A DNA stretch of 64,000 nt, taken from assembly GCF_000227115.2 (NCBI RefSeq), contig NC_016488.1:124001-188000 (forward strand), in the 5' to 3' direction. A program made the position numbers and the translations under genes. Positions 42,971 through 53,012 of this stretch are shown piece after piece. The notes under the pieces are model-generated. The model was given only the letters and a program-made list of their open reading frames with translations, was not told the origin of the DNA and made no database searches. The number at the start of each line of letters is the position of its first letter. Position 1 is the first letter of the stretch. Source of the DNA: Naumovozyma dairenensis CBS 421. Taxonomy: Eukaryota; Ascomycota; Saccharomycetes; Saccharomycetales; Saccharomycetaceae.

Positions 42971-44011
42971 ATGAAAAATAACTACAACTATCAGGAAAAA
43001 ACGGGCTCAAATACTTCTCAGGGGTTGATGTTACGTGAAAAGGCAGCTAAGAATATGGTTCTACGCATATATACCCAGTTGAAACGGAAGATACCATTTT
43101 GCAAAAAACCAGTCAAGTACTGGATTCTTGATGAGCCTAATTCCTTTAAAGTTTGTCCTTACGAGCTAGGTTTCATATTTAAATACGATGTTGTTCGACA
43201 CTATTTGAAGTCAAATACTCCATTTTACAGTAGTGTTTCCAATACAGAATATAAACCACGATTCCCATTTCACAGAAAAAGGTCAAAAATGTATGATTCC
43301 CAGTACTTCCTCAAGAGAGGAAGGTTTTATAAATGTTACATGCTGGTAGGGCCTGACATGGGCAACAGAACGATTTATTTCTCTACTGCTATTAGTGAAG
43401 ATGGCATGCTGAGGTTCAACAATTTACTAACTGTTTATAAAATTCCTACCAGTAATTCGGACATCTTCTCCAATTTAAATATATATAATGGAGATTGGGA
43501 ACGGTGTAATGATATGCCGGATTTGGCAGATCTGTTAAACGAGAATGAGGTAGGATTTTTACCACCTTCGGATTTTGCTCCTGTACCTTGCCAAGTTCTC
43601 TTTTATCATTTCCAAGAATCAGACGCCATTATATATCGTGATCTGTTTGTTGTCTACAGAAATAGAGCAATTAAGCGTGGATATATGCCTAGTTTTCCCT
43701 CGATATTGATGGTTTTCCTTGATCCACCATATGAAATATTTATCATGAATGTTGATGACAATGGTAACATTCTACAAGATAAAAAGGAAGAATATAACGA
43801 AGTTTATCATGACTGTGATGTTACGTGGGCAGAGAGACATTGTTATACAAAAAATTATTTTGTCTGTAAGGTTAATCAGATGATAGAGGGATCCAGTCGT
43901 TATTTCACTTTGTCCTATTTACAAGATCATTTGGAAAGGAACCCAGTGTTTCATAGAAAGGGTAAGACTGGATATAAAATTACCACACCATTTCCCGAGT
44001 TTACATACTAG
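42971..44011 (+). CDS. Orphan protein, 346 residues
   Basis: Intact frame from ATG to stop, with balanced composition and no low complexity, so it looks like a maintained gene. No family was recognised. Visible: a basic N-terminus (residues 20-45, KNMVLRIYTQLKRKIPF), a Tyr/Phe/Trp-rich body (YWILDEPNSFKVCPYELGF, NGDWERCNDMPDLADLL), a segment rich in Pro and aromatic residues (PSFPSILMVFLDPPYEIF), and six to seven Cys. No signal peptide or transmembrane span is evident. It lies in DNA inserted between CDC37 and TAF10, neighbours in S. cerevisiae, so it may be lineage-specific. A 28-codon upstream ORF overlaps its start. Confidence 0.7.
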   Translation: MKNNYNYQEKTGSNTSQGLMLREKAAKNMVLRIYTQLKRKIPFCKKPVKYWILDEPNSFKVCPYELGFIFKYDVVRHYLKSNTPFYSSVSNTEYKPRFPFHRKRSKMYDSQYFLKRGRFYKCYMLVGPDMGNRTIYFSTAISEDGMLRFNNLLTVYKIPTSNSDIFSNLNIYNGDWERCNDMPDLADLLNENEVGFLPPSDFAPVPCQVLFYHFQESDAIIYRDLFVVYRNRAIKRGYMPSFPSILMVFLDPPYEIFIMNVDDNGNILQDKKEEYNEVYHDCDVTWAERHCYTKNYFVCKVNQMIEGSSRYFTLSYLQDHLERNPVFHRKGKTGYKITTPFPEFTY

Positions 44012-44061
44012 CGGCACATTACTTATATTTATATCTGATAAAAATGGTTATTCTAAATTGC

Positions 44062-44083
44062 AGAGAGAGAGAGAGAGAGAGAG
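44062..44083. repeat. GA dinucleotide tract
   Basis: About eleven GA units, just downstream of the orphan gene and close to the G-quadruplex motif. Confidence 0.8.
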
Positions 44084-44117
44084 ATTGCATTGGCAACCAG
44101 GATAGCTTTCTATAATA

Positions 44118-44138
44118 GGGGAGGGGAGGGGGGAGGGG
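44118..44138 (+). other. G-quadruplex-forming motif
   Basis: Four G runs of 4, 4, 6 and 4 separated by single A residues, in an otherwise AT-rich genome. It fits a very stable parallel quadruplex with one-base loops. It lies 93 bases before the start of the frame-broken gene at 44231, on its coding strand. Confidence 0.85.
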
Positions 44139-44230
44139 ATCTATCAAGTTTTTCACGTTATCGACGTCTACACAGGGATAACCACACTACACACTAACAA
44201 GTCACTACGTATGTGTAAAGACTAACTGTA

Positions 44231-45743
44231 ATGATTATTGAACCAGAAGCAATACAACCCACTATTCAAGATCATGTTCGCCTGGAGGTTGATGAAGTGC
44301 ACTATGTTGGAAATCTGAGATATACATTCAAGCTTAGCTTTCCATTAACTCAAGGAGAATTATACTTTCTCTTCTCAATATGATCGCTGTTATCATTGAC
44401 TGCTCAGTCTCAGAAATCGAAATTCTTTCACCTTGTGGAAAAACAAACAAACTCCGGCCCATTTTGCAAGCGCCCCGCGCCCTAAATTTTCAAATTTGTG
44501 TCACAAAATGTAATAACGTTGATGTAGACATTTTAAAAGGTTTAAATTGCAGCGACATAAAGTATTGTTAATAAGTCTGGTTTTGTTTCCATTCCTTTTC
44601 CACATATTACAACACCTCAAACCTGACTCTATTTCAAATTTAAGAAGTACGGTTTTTTTTTCCCATTTCATCAATCCAATGTACCATCTAATAGAAACCG
44701 AATTAACTCTAATGGATGGTATTCCACAAAGCAATGAAATTAAACGGATATTCCTACTTGATAGGTATTATCCTGAAATTACAGTTCGTTACGGACAAAT
44801 TAAATACTGGAACATTGCTAAAGACATTCCGGCACTGTCTCAGGATATTGTGGATATTTTCATATTCCATGAACGTTTTATTATAATTTTAGCCAGTTCC
44901 ACACATTTCTATGGTTTTACCTCCCAAATTCTTACTCTTCCCTTTGTGAGCTGCCATACCATGAACCTCTTCATTATTTTAGAACATATATTGGATTATA
45001 ACGAGGTCAGGTGTCTAGGCCCTCTCAGAAATGGTGCACCTTCAAAACTTCCAATTATACTCGATGAACGTGAAGCCCATATAAAAATTTATGTTGATAT
45101 CAGGCATAACCTAAGAGAACTAGAAATAAATTCGAAAGAAATTAGAAAATTCTCCAAAAAATTATTTGGTGTTTATCCAAAAAGACCGGTTTTTTTCTAT
45201 TTTTCTAAAAGAAGTATCGAGAGGAGGATTTTATGGCAAGAGGCGATGTTCTACCATTTGAACTTCACATCTAACCAAAGGTGGATCGTTTGGAGTTCAT
45301 CAATAGTGGGCCTCTGCTGTATTCCCCCCACGGTAACAGGGATAATAATCGAGCCATACAGGCCCGATCATGTTTCCATAACAATATCGACAGTTGCACT
45401 GGCAATAATCGTTATTTCGGCTATGGTGCTATCTAACCAGCCGAGTTTCACCGGCCGTTATTTGAAGTGCTGGAGAATTGCGGCTTTCCTTTACCTTCAA
45501 AATGGCATTATAAAATCTTGTCGAATGATTTTCTTCCTGAAGGATCTCGACAAAGAGGCAGAATATTATAAAAAAGAAGGTGAAGGTGAAGGTGAAGGTA
45601 AAGGTGAAGGCGAAGGTGAAGGTGAAGGTGAAGGTGATGGTGAAAATGGAAATAAAGTACAGAAATTGCTTAGGGCCCTGCCATATTATCCAATAAATAA
45701 CATTACAGATATTCCAGAAAGTTTTGTACTAGAAGAGAAATGA
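44231..45743 (+). pseudogene. Frame-broken membrane-protein gene (family unknown)
   Basis: Three protein-like open frames follow each other in three different frames. 44231-44383 starts with ATG and gives 50 residues (MIIEPEAIQPTIQDHVRLEV). 44380-44571 gives 63 residues and overlaps the first at ATGA. 44520-45743 has no ATG until 44679 but encodes about 400 residues. The last contains a hydrophobic stretch near its start (VLLISLVLFPFLFHIL), two strong membrane spans (WIVWSSSIVGLCCIPPTVTG and SITISTVALAIIVISAMVL) and a Glu-Gly repeat. Simplest reading: one gene of about 500 codons with two frameshifts, either a pseudogene or assembly indels. Overlapping separate genes or frameshifting are less likely. 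No relative recognised. Confidence 0.55.
45576..45642 (+). repeat. GGTGAA hexanucleotide repeat coding (Glu-Gly)n
   Basis: About eleven imperfect GGTGAA units within the frame-broken gene, encoding EGEGEGEGKGEGEGEGEGEG in the C-terminal tail after the membrane spans. Length variation in units of six keeps the frame. Confidence 0.85.
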
Positions 45744-47098
45744 TAGGTCATAGATCAGTGTGAACGCCATGTCGATGACCTGATCATTACGTCAAAGGAC
45801 AGAATATGTTGCTGTTACAACTCAACAGGTGGTATGAAAGAAATACGAGAAATATTCAGATATGTGGTATGAGGAAAACAAGTAAAGAATTAGAATTTGT
45901 CACAAGATTTTTATTCAAGCCATATTAAACTCATAAGGGATTATACACCTATATCAACTCTACTTAGGGATATTTCATGTTAGGGAGAGAGAGAGACAGT
46001 GCTTCCTGATATTGATATACATTGCAGTAGAACACTACATTGACAACTTTGGAAACCAGTAGCGAATAGTGTCTATATGAATGCTAGAGGCAAAAGCTGT
46101 ATGGTATAGAACAAAATCTTGACAACTTATAGAAAAAGGCTGTACATTAGGATGTTATCAGGAAATTTATATGCATAAGTTAATATTAGACTTTTGATAC
46201 GAAAATAGTACATTAATGGTGACATTAATTGAGGTACTTCAAGCGTATTATCGAAAGCAAAGTACAAAGCATCATGTGTGAAAGAAGTTATAATGACAGA
46301 TCCACGCTGCCCTCTCGAAATAATCTAAAGTAACATAGAAAAAAAGAAAACTTGGAGAAGCTTCTGGATAGTTATGGGGCAAGAGTCGTAAAGTGTATTG
46401 ACAGTATAAATGGGCCAAAGTAAAGTGAATGAGTGTCAGAAATAAACTCATCAAGTGACAATATGAAAGGAAGAACAGGAAGCATACGCATATATTAACC
46501 CACTAATTATATCTACATAATGTTTTCTATCAAAAACTACATGCATGTGTATGACGTGAAAATATCATTGAATATGAAAGTACTAAACAATTACACCCAA
46601 AATATTTGACTACTAGTCTAGCATAATCGTAAGGATAAACCAAGCGTTGGACATGTTTGCAATCGAATAATCAATATCAAACTTTCCCTAGTGATATAGA
46701 TATGAAAATATTGTGCTATCATGCTGAAAATCTTTGGCTTTCAACCTCCACCATATTGTTAATATCAGTAGGTTTTAAGTTCGTTAATTGCGATTCCTCC
46801 TGACTCCACTAATGCGACGACAGAACGGAAAAAAAGGATATTAATATCTTGAATCGGTACAATATTGGCTGCTCGATAAAAGACTGTAACGCAATGGCAT
46901 ACATAAGCGGGTTCAGTATACGATAGAACCGTTTTCGGTTAATCATTTGAACACAATTAGGCATACTTTAAACAGCGCATAATGGAAATATTGTTTACAA
47001 TGATCTATGTATTCTTTAATAACAATTAATCTTCTAATAAATGTTATAAATGTTTATTTATATATATTAGCATCATAATCTATATAAGTTGCATACGA
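45744..47098. other. Gene-free region
   Basis: 1.35 kb, AT-rich, no credible ORF or RNA gene seen. Confidence 0.55.
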
Positions 47099-47806
47099 TC
47101 AACGATAAAAATCAGGACGGGCTATATTCAAACCGTATTCTTCTACAGCACTACTTAAATCATTCACAGTTAATACGACTTTCCCATTCTGTTGTTGTGA
47201 AGGTCCTTGCTGCTGTTGTTGCTGCTGTTGTAATTGAGATTGTTGTTGTTGTCCAGCCATCAACTGTCGAGCTCTATTTTGCCCATTATTAGCATTATGT
47301 ACCGCCACAGAGGATCTTATCCTTGAATATTCATACGCATCGTTAGCTATATCACTTATAAATTTTTGAGTGGCCAATGCTAACAATCTCTTGACTCTAA
47401 TATCTGCACAATCAAACCCATTTTTAGTTAGGTAATAATCTATCACTACGTCTGGAATTATTGGTGGATTCCCTTGCATTAAGTCTAGAATTTCATTCAA
47501 AGTTTTATCCTTACGAGTAAATTCAGGGATATCAAATGGATTCCCTTTACCATCTTCTATACGATCTTGTAGTGGTGCTTGTTCGGTGGTGTTGTTATTT
47601 TGGAATAGCATGGTGTTGTCATTGATTGATGCTTCTTCTTCATCGTTGAATTCATCCATCTCTTCATCCTTTTCATCCGCATCAGTATTGTCGACCAGTG
47701 CATCACTATTTACATTTGTATTATTATTATTATCTAATGGTGAACCATCATTATTTTGCGCGGTATTTGATTCATGTGTATTCCCGTCTTGTATCATATT
47801 GTTCAT
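47099..47806 (-). CDS. TAF10: TFIID/SAGA subunit Taf10
   Basis: 235 residues against 206 in S. cerevisiae Taf10 (YDR167W). The N-terminal 90 residues are acidic and Asn/Asp-rich. The histone-fold region starts about residue 92 ([20 protein letters not shown], then [20 protein letters not shown] and [20 protein letters not shown]). A Gln tract (about 188-208) separates it from the final helix [20 protein letters not shown]. Taf10 is shared by TFIID and SAGA, where it pairs with Taf3, Taf8 or Spt7. Codirectional with CDC37 and divergent from SEC5, as in S. cerevisiae, but separated from both by inserted DNA. Confidence 0.95.
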   Translation of the reverse strand: MNNMIQDGNTHESNTAQNNDGSPLDNNNNTNVNSDALVDNTDADEKDEEMDEFNDEEEASINDNTMLFQNNNTTEQAPLQDRIEDGKGNPFDIPEFTRKDKTLNEILDLMQGNPPIIPDVVIDYYLTKNGFDCADIRVKRLLALATQKFISDIANDAYEYSRIRSSVAVHNANNGQNRARQLMAGQQQQSQLQQQQQQQQGPSQQQNGKVVLTVNDLSSAVEEYGLNIARPDFYR

Positions 47807-48969
47807 TCTTTTATATATAGACTAGTGGTATGGTTGTTAATTAGTATTAATATTCTTAGAGTAGCAGTATCCCAGCAAAAATCAAAACAGGATAATTGAA
47901 TGAATGAATGAATGAATGAATGTATAAGTGAGACGGATGAGTGAATAGGGTAGATAGCTTACTTCACTTATTATAAAATCACAATACAGTACAATGAAAC
48001 AATTCTAATGGCATGTATAGTTGGTCTTCTTCTATGCTCTTCTTATTTGATATTGACTGTTTTCCAAGTTGTAGTGACACCCAAACACCAGATACCCACA
48101 ATGAGGGTTTTATTACCAAACCCTGTAATCCACAAAAACTCTGCCCTAGGGTTACATACATACATATACTTACATATCTATCTAACTATCTTTCTACCAT
48201 GGAATGAAAGTAGAGAAACCTTGTCCATCTCTTCTTTCTTATTCAATCTAATCCGATGCGCTACATATGGTCCTTAATCTTCAAGATTGTTGGTACAGTC
48301 GTCTGTCTTGCATGGATAGCCAAAATAACTATGATATTAAATGCGTTTTTAAAGACCTTATGACTTTCCCTTAAAAATCCCACTCTATAACAAACAAGAT
48401 TGGACTGAAACTAAAATTGAAGAGCGTTATTAGGGGGGAACCATACCGTTAGCAATCATTATACAAAAGATGCTACATATTATTCAATATGATCTCTTTC
48501 TCTTCTTCTGTGTATTGTTAGTATTTTCGCATTTCTTAGACATTCGTTTCCATTTCCGTTTTGATTACGCACCGGTAATGCATAAGAACTCATTCTTCCA
48601 AAGAACACCTTTCCTGATTATTTGAACTTTTTTTTGGTTGCAAAATCCATTGAAAAAAGCTTTCTTCGGAGGCATTATGTCAATGGAGATTTGAGAAAAA
48701 TATATATAGAACAGTAGTGTTTTAGAAACATTATTGACGAAGATTATATTATGATTTATTTTTCCGTTTAGCTATGTAGAATGGAGGGTTGGTTGGTGGG
48801 TTGGTTAGTTGGTTGGTTGGTTGGTTGGTTTCCTTCTCCTTTAATTACTTTTAGTTGTCTCTGTTTGAAGACTTATAGTAACACAGTATGTTACCAATAT
48901 AGTAGAGATTGTGCTTCGGTGCTATATTAGTCCCGGTAACTTACTCTCGACGAGTTGTTAAGGAGGTTC
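47807..48969. other. TAF10 upstream region with microsatellites
   Basis: Contains a GAAT tetranucleotide tract (47898-47922) and a GGTT/GGTG tract (48786-48831). An 89-codon ORF with a hydrophobic N-terminus (48008-48277) has no recognisable family and is not called. Confidence 0.5.
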
Positions 48970-50310
48970 CTCTGAAGTAAGGTTAGCAAGATGGAGGAAT
49001 GATATTGCACATTATGACTTCGAGATTAATTGTATTAAAGGCAAAACAAACCATATGGACGCCCTACCAAGAATTAATACAGTGGATACCAAATCCAGCG
49101 AAAGGACCATATCTAGAGTTTCATTAGATCCCGAACACATTACCACTTTACGAAAAGAATATCATCCATAATTATCAGATATTTATTCCAACCTCCAGAA
49201 AAGCTACACCATTACCACAGAAGTTAGTCACTATTATTAAACACTATTCCATAAGAGACGGTTTACTTTATCATTCTGCTAAAATACCATTCGATTCAAG
49301 GTTGGTTATACCCAATGGTACTATTCGTCAAACATTAATACATTTATATGACGATTCGTTGCTAGCCGGCCACCCTGGCACATGATTACTGTTGTCCTAA
49401 CATGGTAAATCAATGAACAATACACCAAAACTTGACCACGTTGTCAACATAACAAACATTCACGGGTACTCCCTCCTGGTATTTTCCAACCACTCGCTGT
49501 TCCATATTTTCCCTGGTCCTCGATTGGTATTGATTTTGTTTCCTGTATGAAAGAAGCACATAACTTCGACTGTGTACTAGTGGTTATCGATCGTTCAACA
49601 AAGATGGCAAGATTTATTCCAACGAAAAAGACGATCGACGCTAGCCACTGTGCTGACCTTCTAATCAACCATATTATCTGCCATCATGATGTCCCAGACG
49701 AAATTGTGTCCGATAGAGATAAGCTGTTTACTGGTAAAATTTGGGGCCGTCTCAGACAAAGACTACGGATCCATCTTAAATTCACTACCTCGTATAACCC
49801 AGCTTCCAACAGTCAAACTGAACGAACTAATGATACCATGAGAAAGATCATATCATTCTATACTAACCAATATGCTATTGCTTGATCATTACTTTCAACG
49901 ACACCTACGAGAGTAGCATAAAAACTACTCCCTTCTTCTCCAACTATGGTTTTCACCCAAGGTTGCATCATTTTAGCAATCCGATTCTTGAACACCCTCA
50001 GAACAATGAGGAACATCCAATTCCTGGTACTTCACAGTCTAGTTTAGACTATCCCCTCCAAGCGCTTCAAAACATCATGGTATTGATACAAACAAACATG
50101 GCTGCTGCTCAAGACGGTAAATCGATCCATTTCGATAAATGTCATCCTGTTACTATATCCGAGGTTGGTGAATCAGTACTGGTTCATAAGGCTGCTTACA
50201 ACAATAAACCTTTTACCAAATTCAAGCATTTGTGGCATGCATGGTCCCTTCAAGGTTATACATTTGGAGTTATGATACCTGACAGAACATATTTACTACG
50301 TAAATCATAG
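48970..50310 (+). mobile_element. Ty3/gypsy pol relic: RNase H end and integrase
   Basis: Degenerate plus-strand pol fragment. 48970-49085 reads like the end of a gypsy RNase H domain (RWRNDIAHYDFEINCIKGK, then a worn DALPRI). 49250-49400 resembles the start of integrase (HLYDDSLLAGHPGT), with stops. 49441-49885 is open and holds CQHNKH of the zinc region, the integrase core with the first Asp in IGIDF, the second Asp in IVSDRDK and Glu in SQTERTND, so all three DDE residues survive. A shift at about 49880 leads to the C-terminal part (49882-50310; KTTPFFSNYGFHPR, GESVLVHKAAYNN). At least two frame breaks plus stops make it non-functional. No LTR was identified. Confidence 0.85.
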
Positions 50311-50754
50311 CTGCTACTTGACGATGATATGATTGTGTTTTTGAGCCGCCAAAAGTTGTCGACTACTTTCAATAGAAGATGACGATTGATGATGAACTGT
50401 AGAGAGTTAAATTGGTACATTGGCCATGACCGACACTATCTGGTAATATATATTCTGAAGGTGGCGTAGTTTGTCGTGCACTCCCGGAATACATAATATT
50501 AACAACATATAAATATATATTAACCCTTACAGAAATTGTTGCGACAATGAAAAATGATGTATCATATATCATTGGCCAATATCCAGATTTATTTTATTAG
50601 GTGGATCATCAGATTTTGTCGTATTCATTGCCAAAATATCAGTTACAGAAGCATATGACCAGTTTAATTACGTTCGTGCTAGCTAGGACTGTCTACCCGC
50701 AATAATGTCTCTAATTCTGAATCTGGGGTTATCAAGAAGGCACTCGAAAATTCT

Positions 50755-51164
50755 TCAATAAGGAGTAATCAATGAGATCTGATGCGCCATACATCCGATA
50801 TGCGCATCTAGAACTGGGAAATCATCGCTATCTCTCAAATTGTCACCACCACCTAAAACAGCGGAACAATTATCGGTGATAATGGATGATAAAATGCTTG
50901 AAACCCCGTATCTCAAGGCCGTACTCTTTAGAAGATCTGTATGTGCCTTCTTACTTTTGCTCTTGCCTCATCTTCTATTGTTATTTGCTCCGCAAATCCT
51001 CGAACTGCTATAGATTTTTGAATATGAATTATTAGTGACAGCCAACACGACATTAGCTGGACACCCCAAAAAGTTTGATCTATTTCAATCCTGAAATCGA
51101 CGTTGAACATGTTGGCCCCTCTACCTAATTCATTACAATCTCCACCTGCAATTGAAGTTGACAA
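50755..51164 (-). mobile_element. hAT-type DNA transposase relic
   Basis: Two overlapping minus-strand frames joined by a frameshift near 50946. The upstream part (51164 down to 50946) includes FRIEIDQTFWGVQLMSCWLS; the downstream part (50946 down to a stop at 50755) includes LRYGVSSILSSIITDNCSAV and, after an Asp-rich stretch, GCMAHQISLI. The order Trp-containing block, then SI-ITDN, then C-x-AH-x-xLI is the layout of hAT/DUF659 transposases, which yeasts carry as Rover and Roamer elements. More worn sequence may continue to about 51470 and down to 50640. No terminal repeats or target duplication were found. Identification is by motif memory only. Confidence 0.5.
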
Positions 51165-51469
51165 GGTAGTACTACTCCCTCATAAGTAGATTATTCATAA
51201 TTTTGCAATACCTGATTCTAGTCCCTAGAGAATTAAATATGCATAATAATTTCGAATTTTTATGATACCCTTATTTTGGTTAAACCGCTAGAAGCTCCGA
51301 ATATTCCAGGAGCAAAAACAATTATACCTTTGTTACTGTCAACAGTCCGGCCGTCAACGTTGTTTAGGTTAGATTGGGCTATTACATTCGTTGCACTGAT
51401 TGTAGAAATGGCAGCCCGGGCTCTAAATGTTAGATGTAACTTACTTCTTATTGAGAGTCCAAGTATCAT

Positions 51470-53012
51470 ATATAGTTCTAGTTTCAGTTACTTATTTTTA
51501 TATGATAAGCAGAGGGGATAATAACGTGAACGCCACAAGGGTTATTAAAAAAATTGGTAACGTTCTCTGAAGTAGCAAAGTTATTTATCATTAATAGTTC
51601 TTGAAAAGATCGTCAAACTCGATGTGTCACATATCTGGATGATACAACTTACTATGATCCTCGTTATACTTGATCAAGGTACAAGGTATTTGGGTTCCGC
51701 TGATACTATCCCTATGTTTGAATCTACAAACGTAGGTATGGTTTAGACCAAGTAAATCAACCTCACACAATTATATATTCTTCCACCTTGTTCCATGGAA
51801 TATCTGACACCTTATCAAAATTCGTTAAACACATTTTCAAGTAAAAACGGTGCTATTTTTAAGGCCATTATTGACATAGAGAATATTTTTGATAGATATG
51901 GAAGCTGTGGAATGATGTTATCATGAATGACCCATGAAGCACTTTTATCTCGAAGCACAGGAGGTGGTTCCAAAAGTGTTTTCATGTGCACAAATACTTA
52001 CAGAAGAGTCAAAGTGATGAATTGGTTCTTCAATGGAAGTTCTTAATTCAGTTCTAAGACACTATAAGGTTTCAGGTAGTTTTCTTAATGAATACAATAC
52101 CTTCTTCCTTTCGATATTTCTCGATTGCTGTAAGAATATTATAGGTAATATTTAATTGCAATTCAAGCTATATTCTTTTTCTTTACAGATACTTGTTAGA
52201 TTTATCTCGTCCTTACTCTTGTAGAATTAAAGAGTAGTAGATTCATCTATTCAATCCATTACAATTTCTTTTCTCCCACTCTTTTGAGGGAAAACCCTCA
52301 AGGATTTGTCCATGAACTCTAAGTAGTTTAGGAACATTGAATTTACACTAGCACTGTTTTTCATCTTCCTTAAGTATTGTGGTTTGTTTTACCAATTTTC
52401 AATTAATATAGCTCAAGAGTCGAGCTATTTACCGTCAGTTACTCAGTAGACAGATTTTGGATCGATACTTAATAGAAATCAGCCTTTCCAAAGTTTACGA
52501 GCTGTTTTCTTTTACATAAGAGGTATGTTTTCTTTTACATAAGAGGTACATTCAATCATTTTGATTCCCGTATTACTATACAAAGTTGTAAGCCGGTAGA
52601 ATAACGTTCAAAATGAATTGTTGTAGTCTAAAGTTATGTATCGATGTATCATTGGTTCCTCTGACTATTAACAGAAAGATATTAGTATATAGACATTTTA
52701 TTCCTTCTTTTTATACTTTTGACACTGTCTTCTACTTCTACTTTGAATACTAATTTATGCAAATAAAACTTAACTAGTTGGTCTTTGCGCGTAATATTAT
52801 ACAATACAATACATAGCTAGAAGTAAGTAACTTCTTTAATATAAAGGAAATAATAAATTTATCTGTATTTAGGACTCAAATAAACATTCAACAACTTCAA
52901 ATTTGGAAAGAGGAGAAACCTAACTACCATCATTATTATAACATTCACCGTAGTGTCTCTTTCTAATCCCTTTCTCCTTCTTGCCCAATTAATACCAGCA
53001 TCATTCGCTATC
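51470..53012. other. SEC5 upstream region
   Basis: 1.5 kb with no supportable gene; short worn ORFs only. It includes the 23-bp tandem duplication listed separately. Confidence 0.5.
52503..52548. repeat. Perfect 23-bp tandem duplication
   Basis: The unit starting TGTTTTCTTTTACATAAGAG occurs twice head to tail without a mismatch, 465 bases upstream of the SEC5 start. Perfect identity suggests a recent duplication, or an assembly artefact. Confidence 0.9.

Noticed and set aside
48008..48277. 89-codon ORF with a hydrophobic start upstream of TAF10
   Set aside because: Two overlapping frames are equally open, no homology recognised, and the hydrophobicity follows from T-rich sequence.
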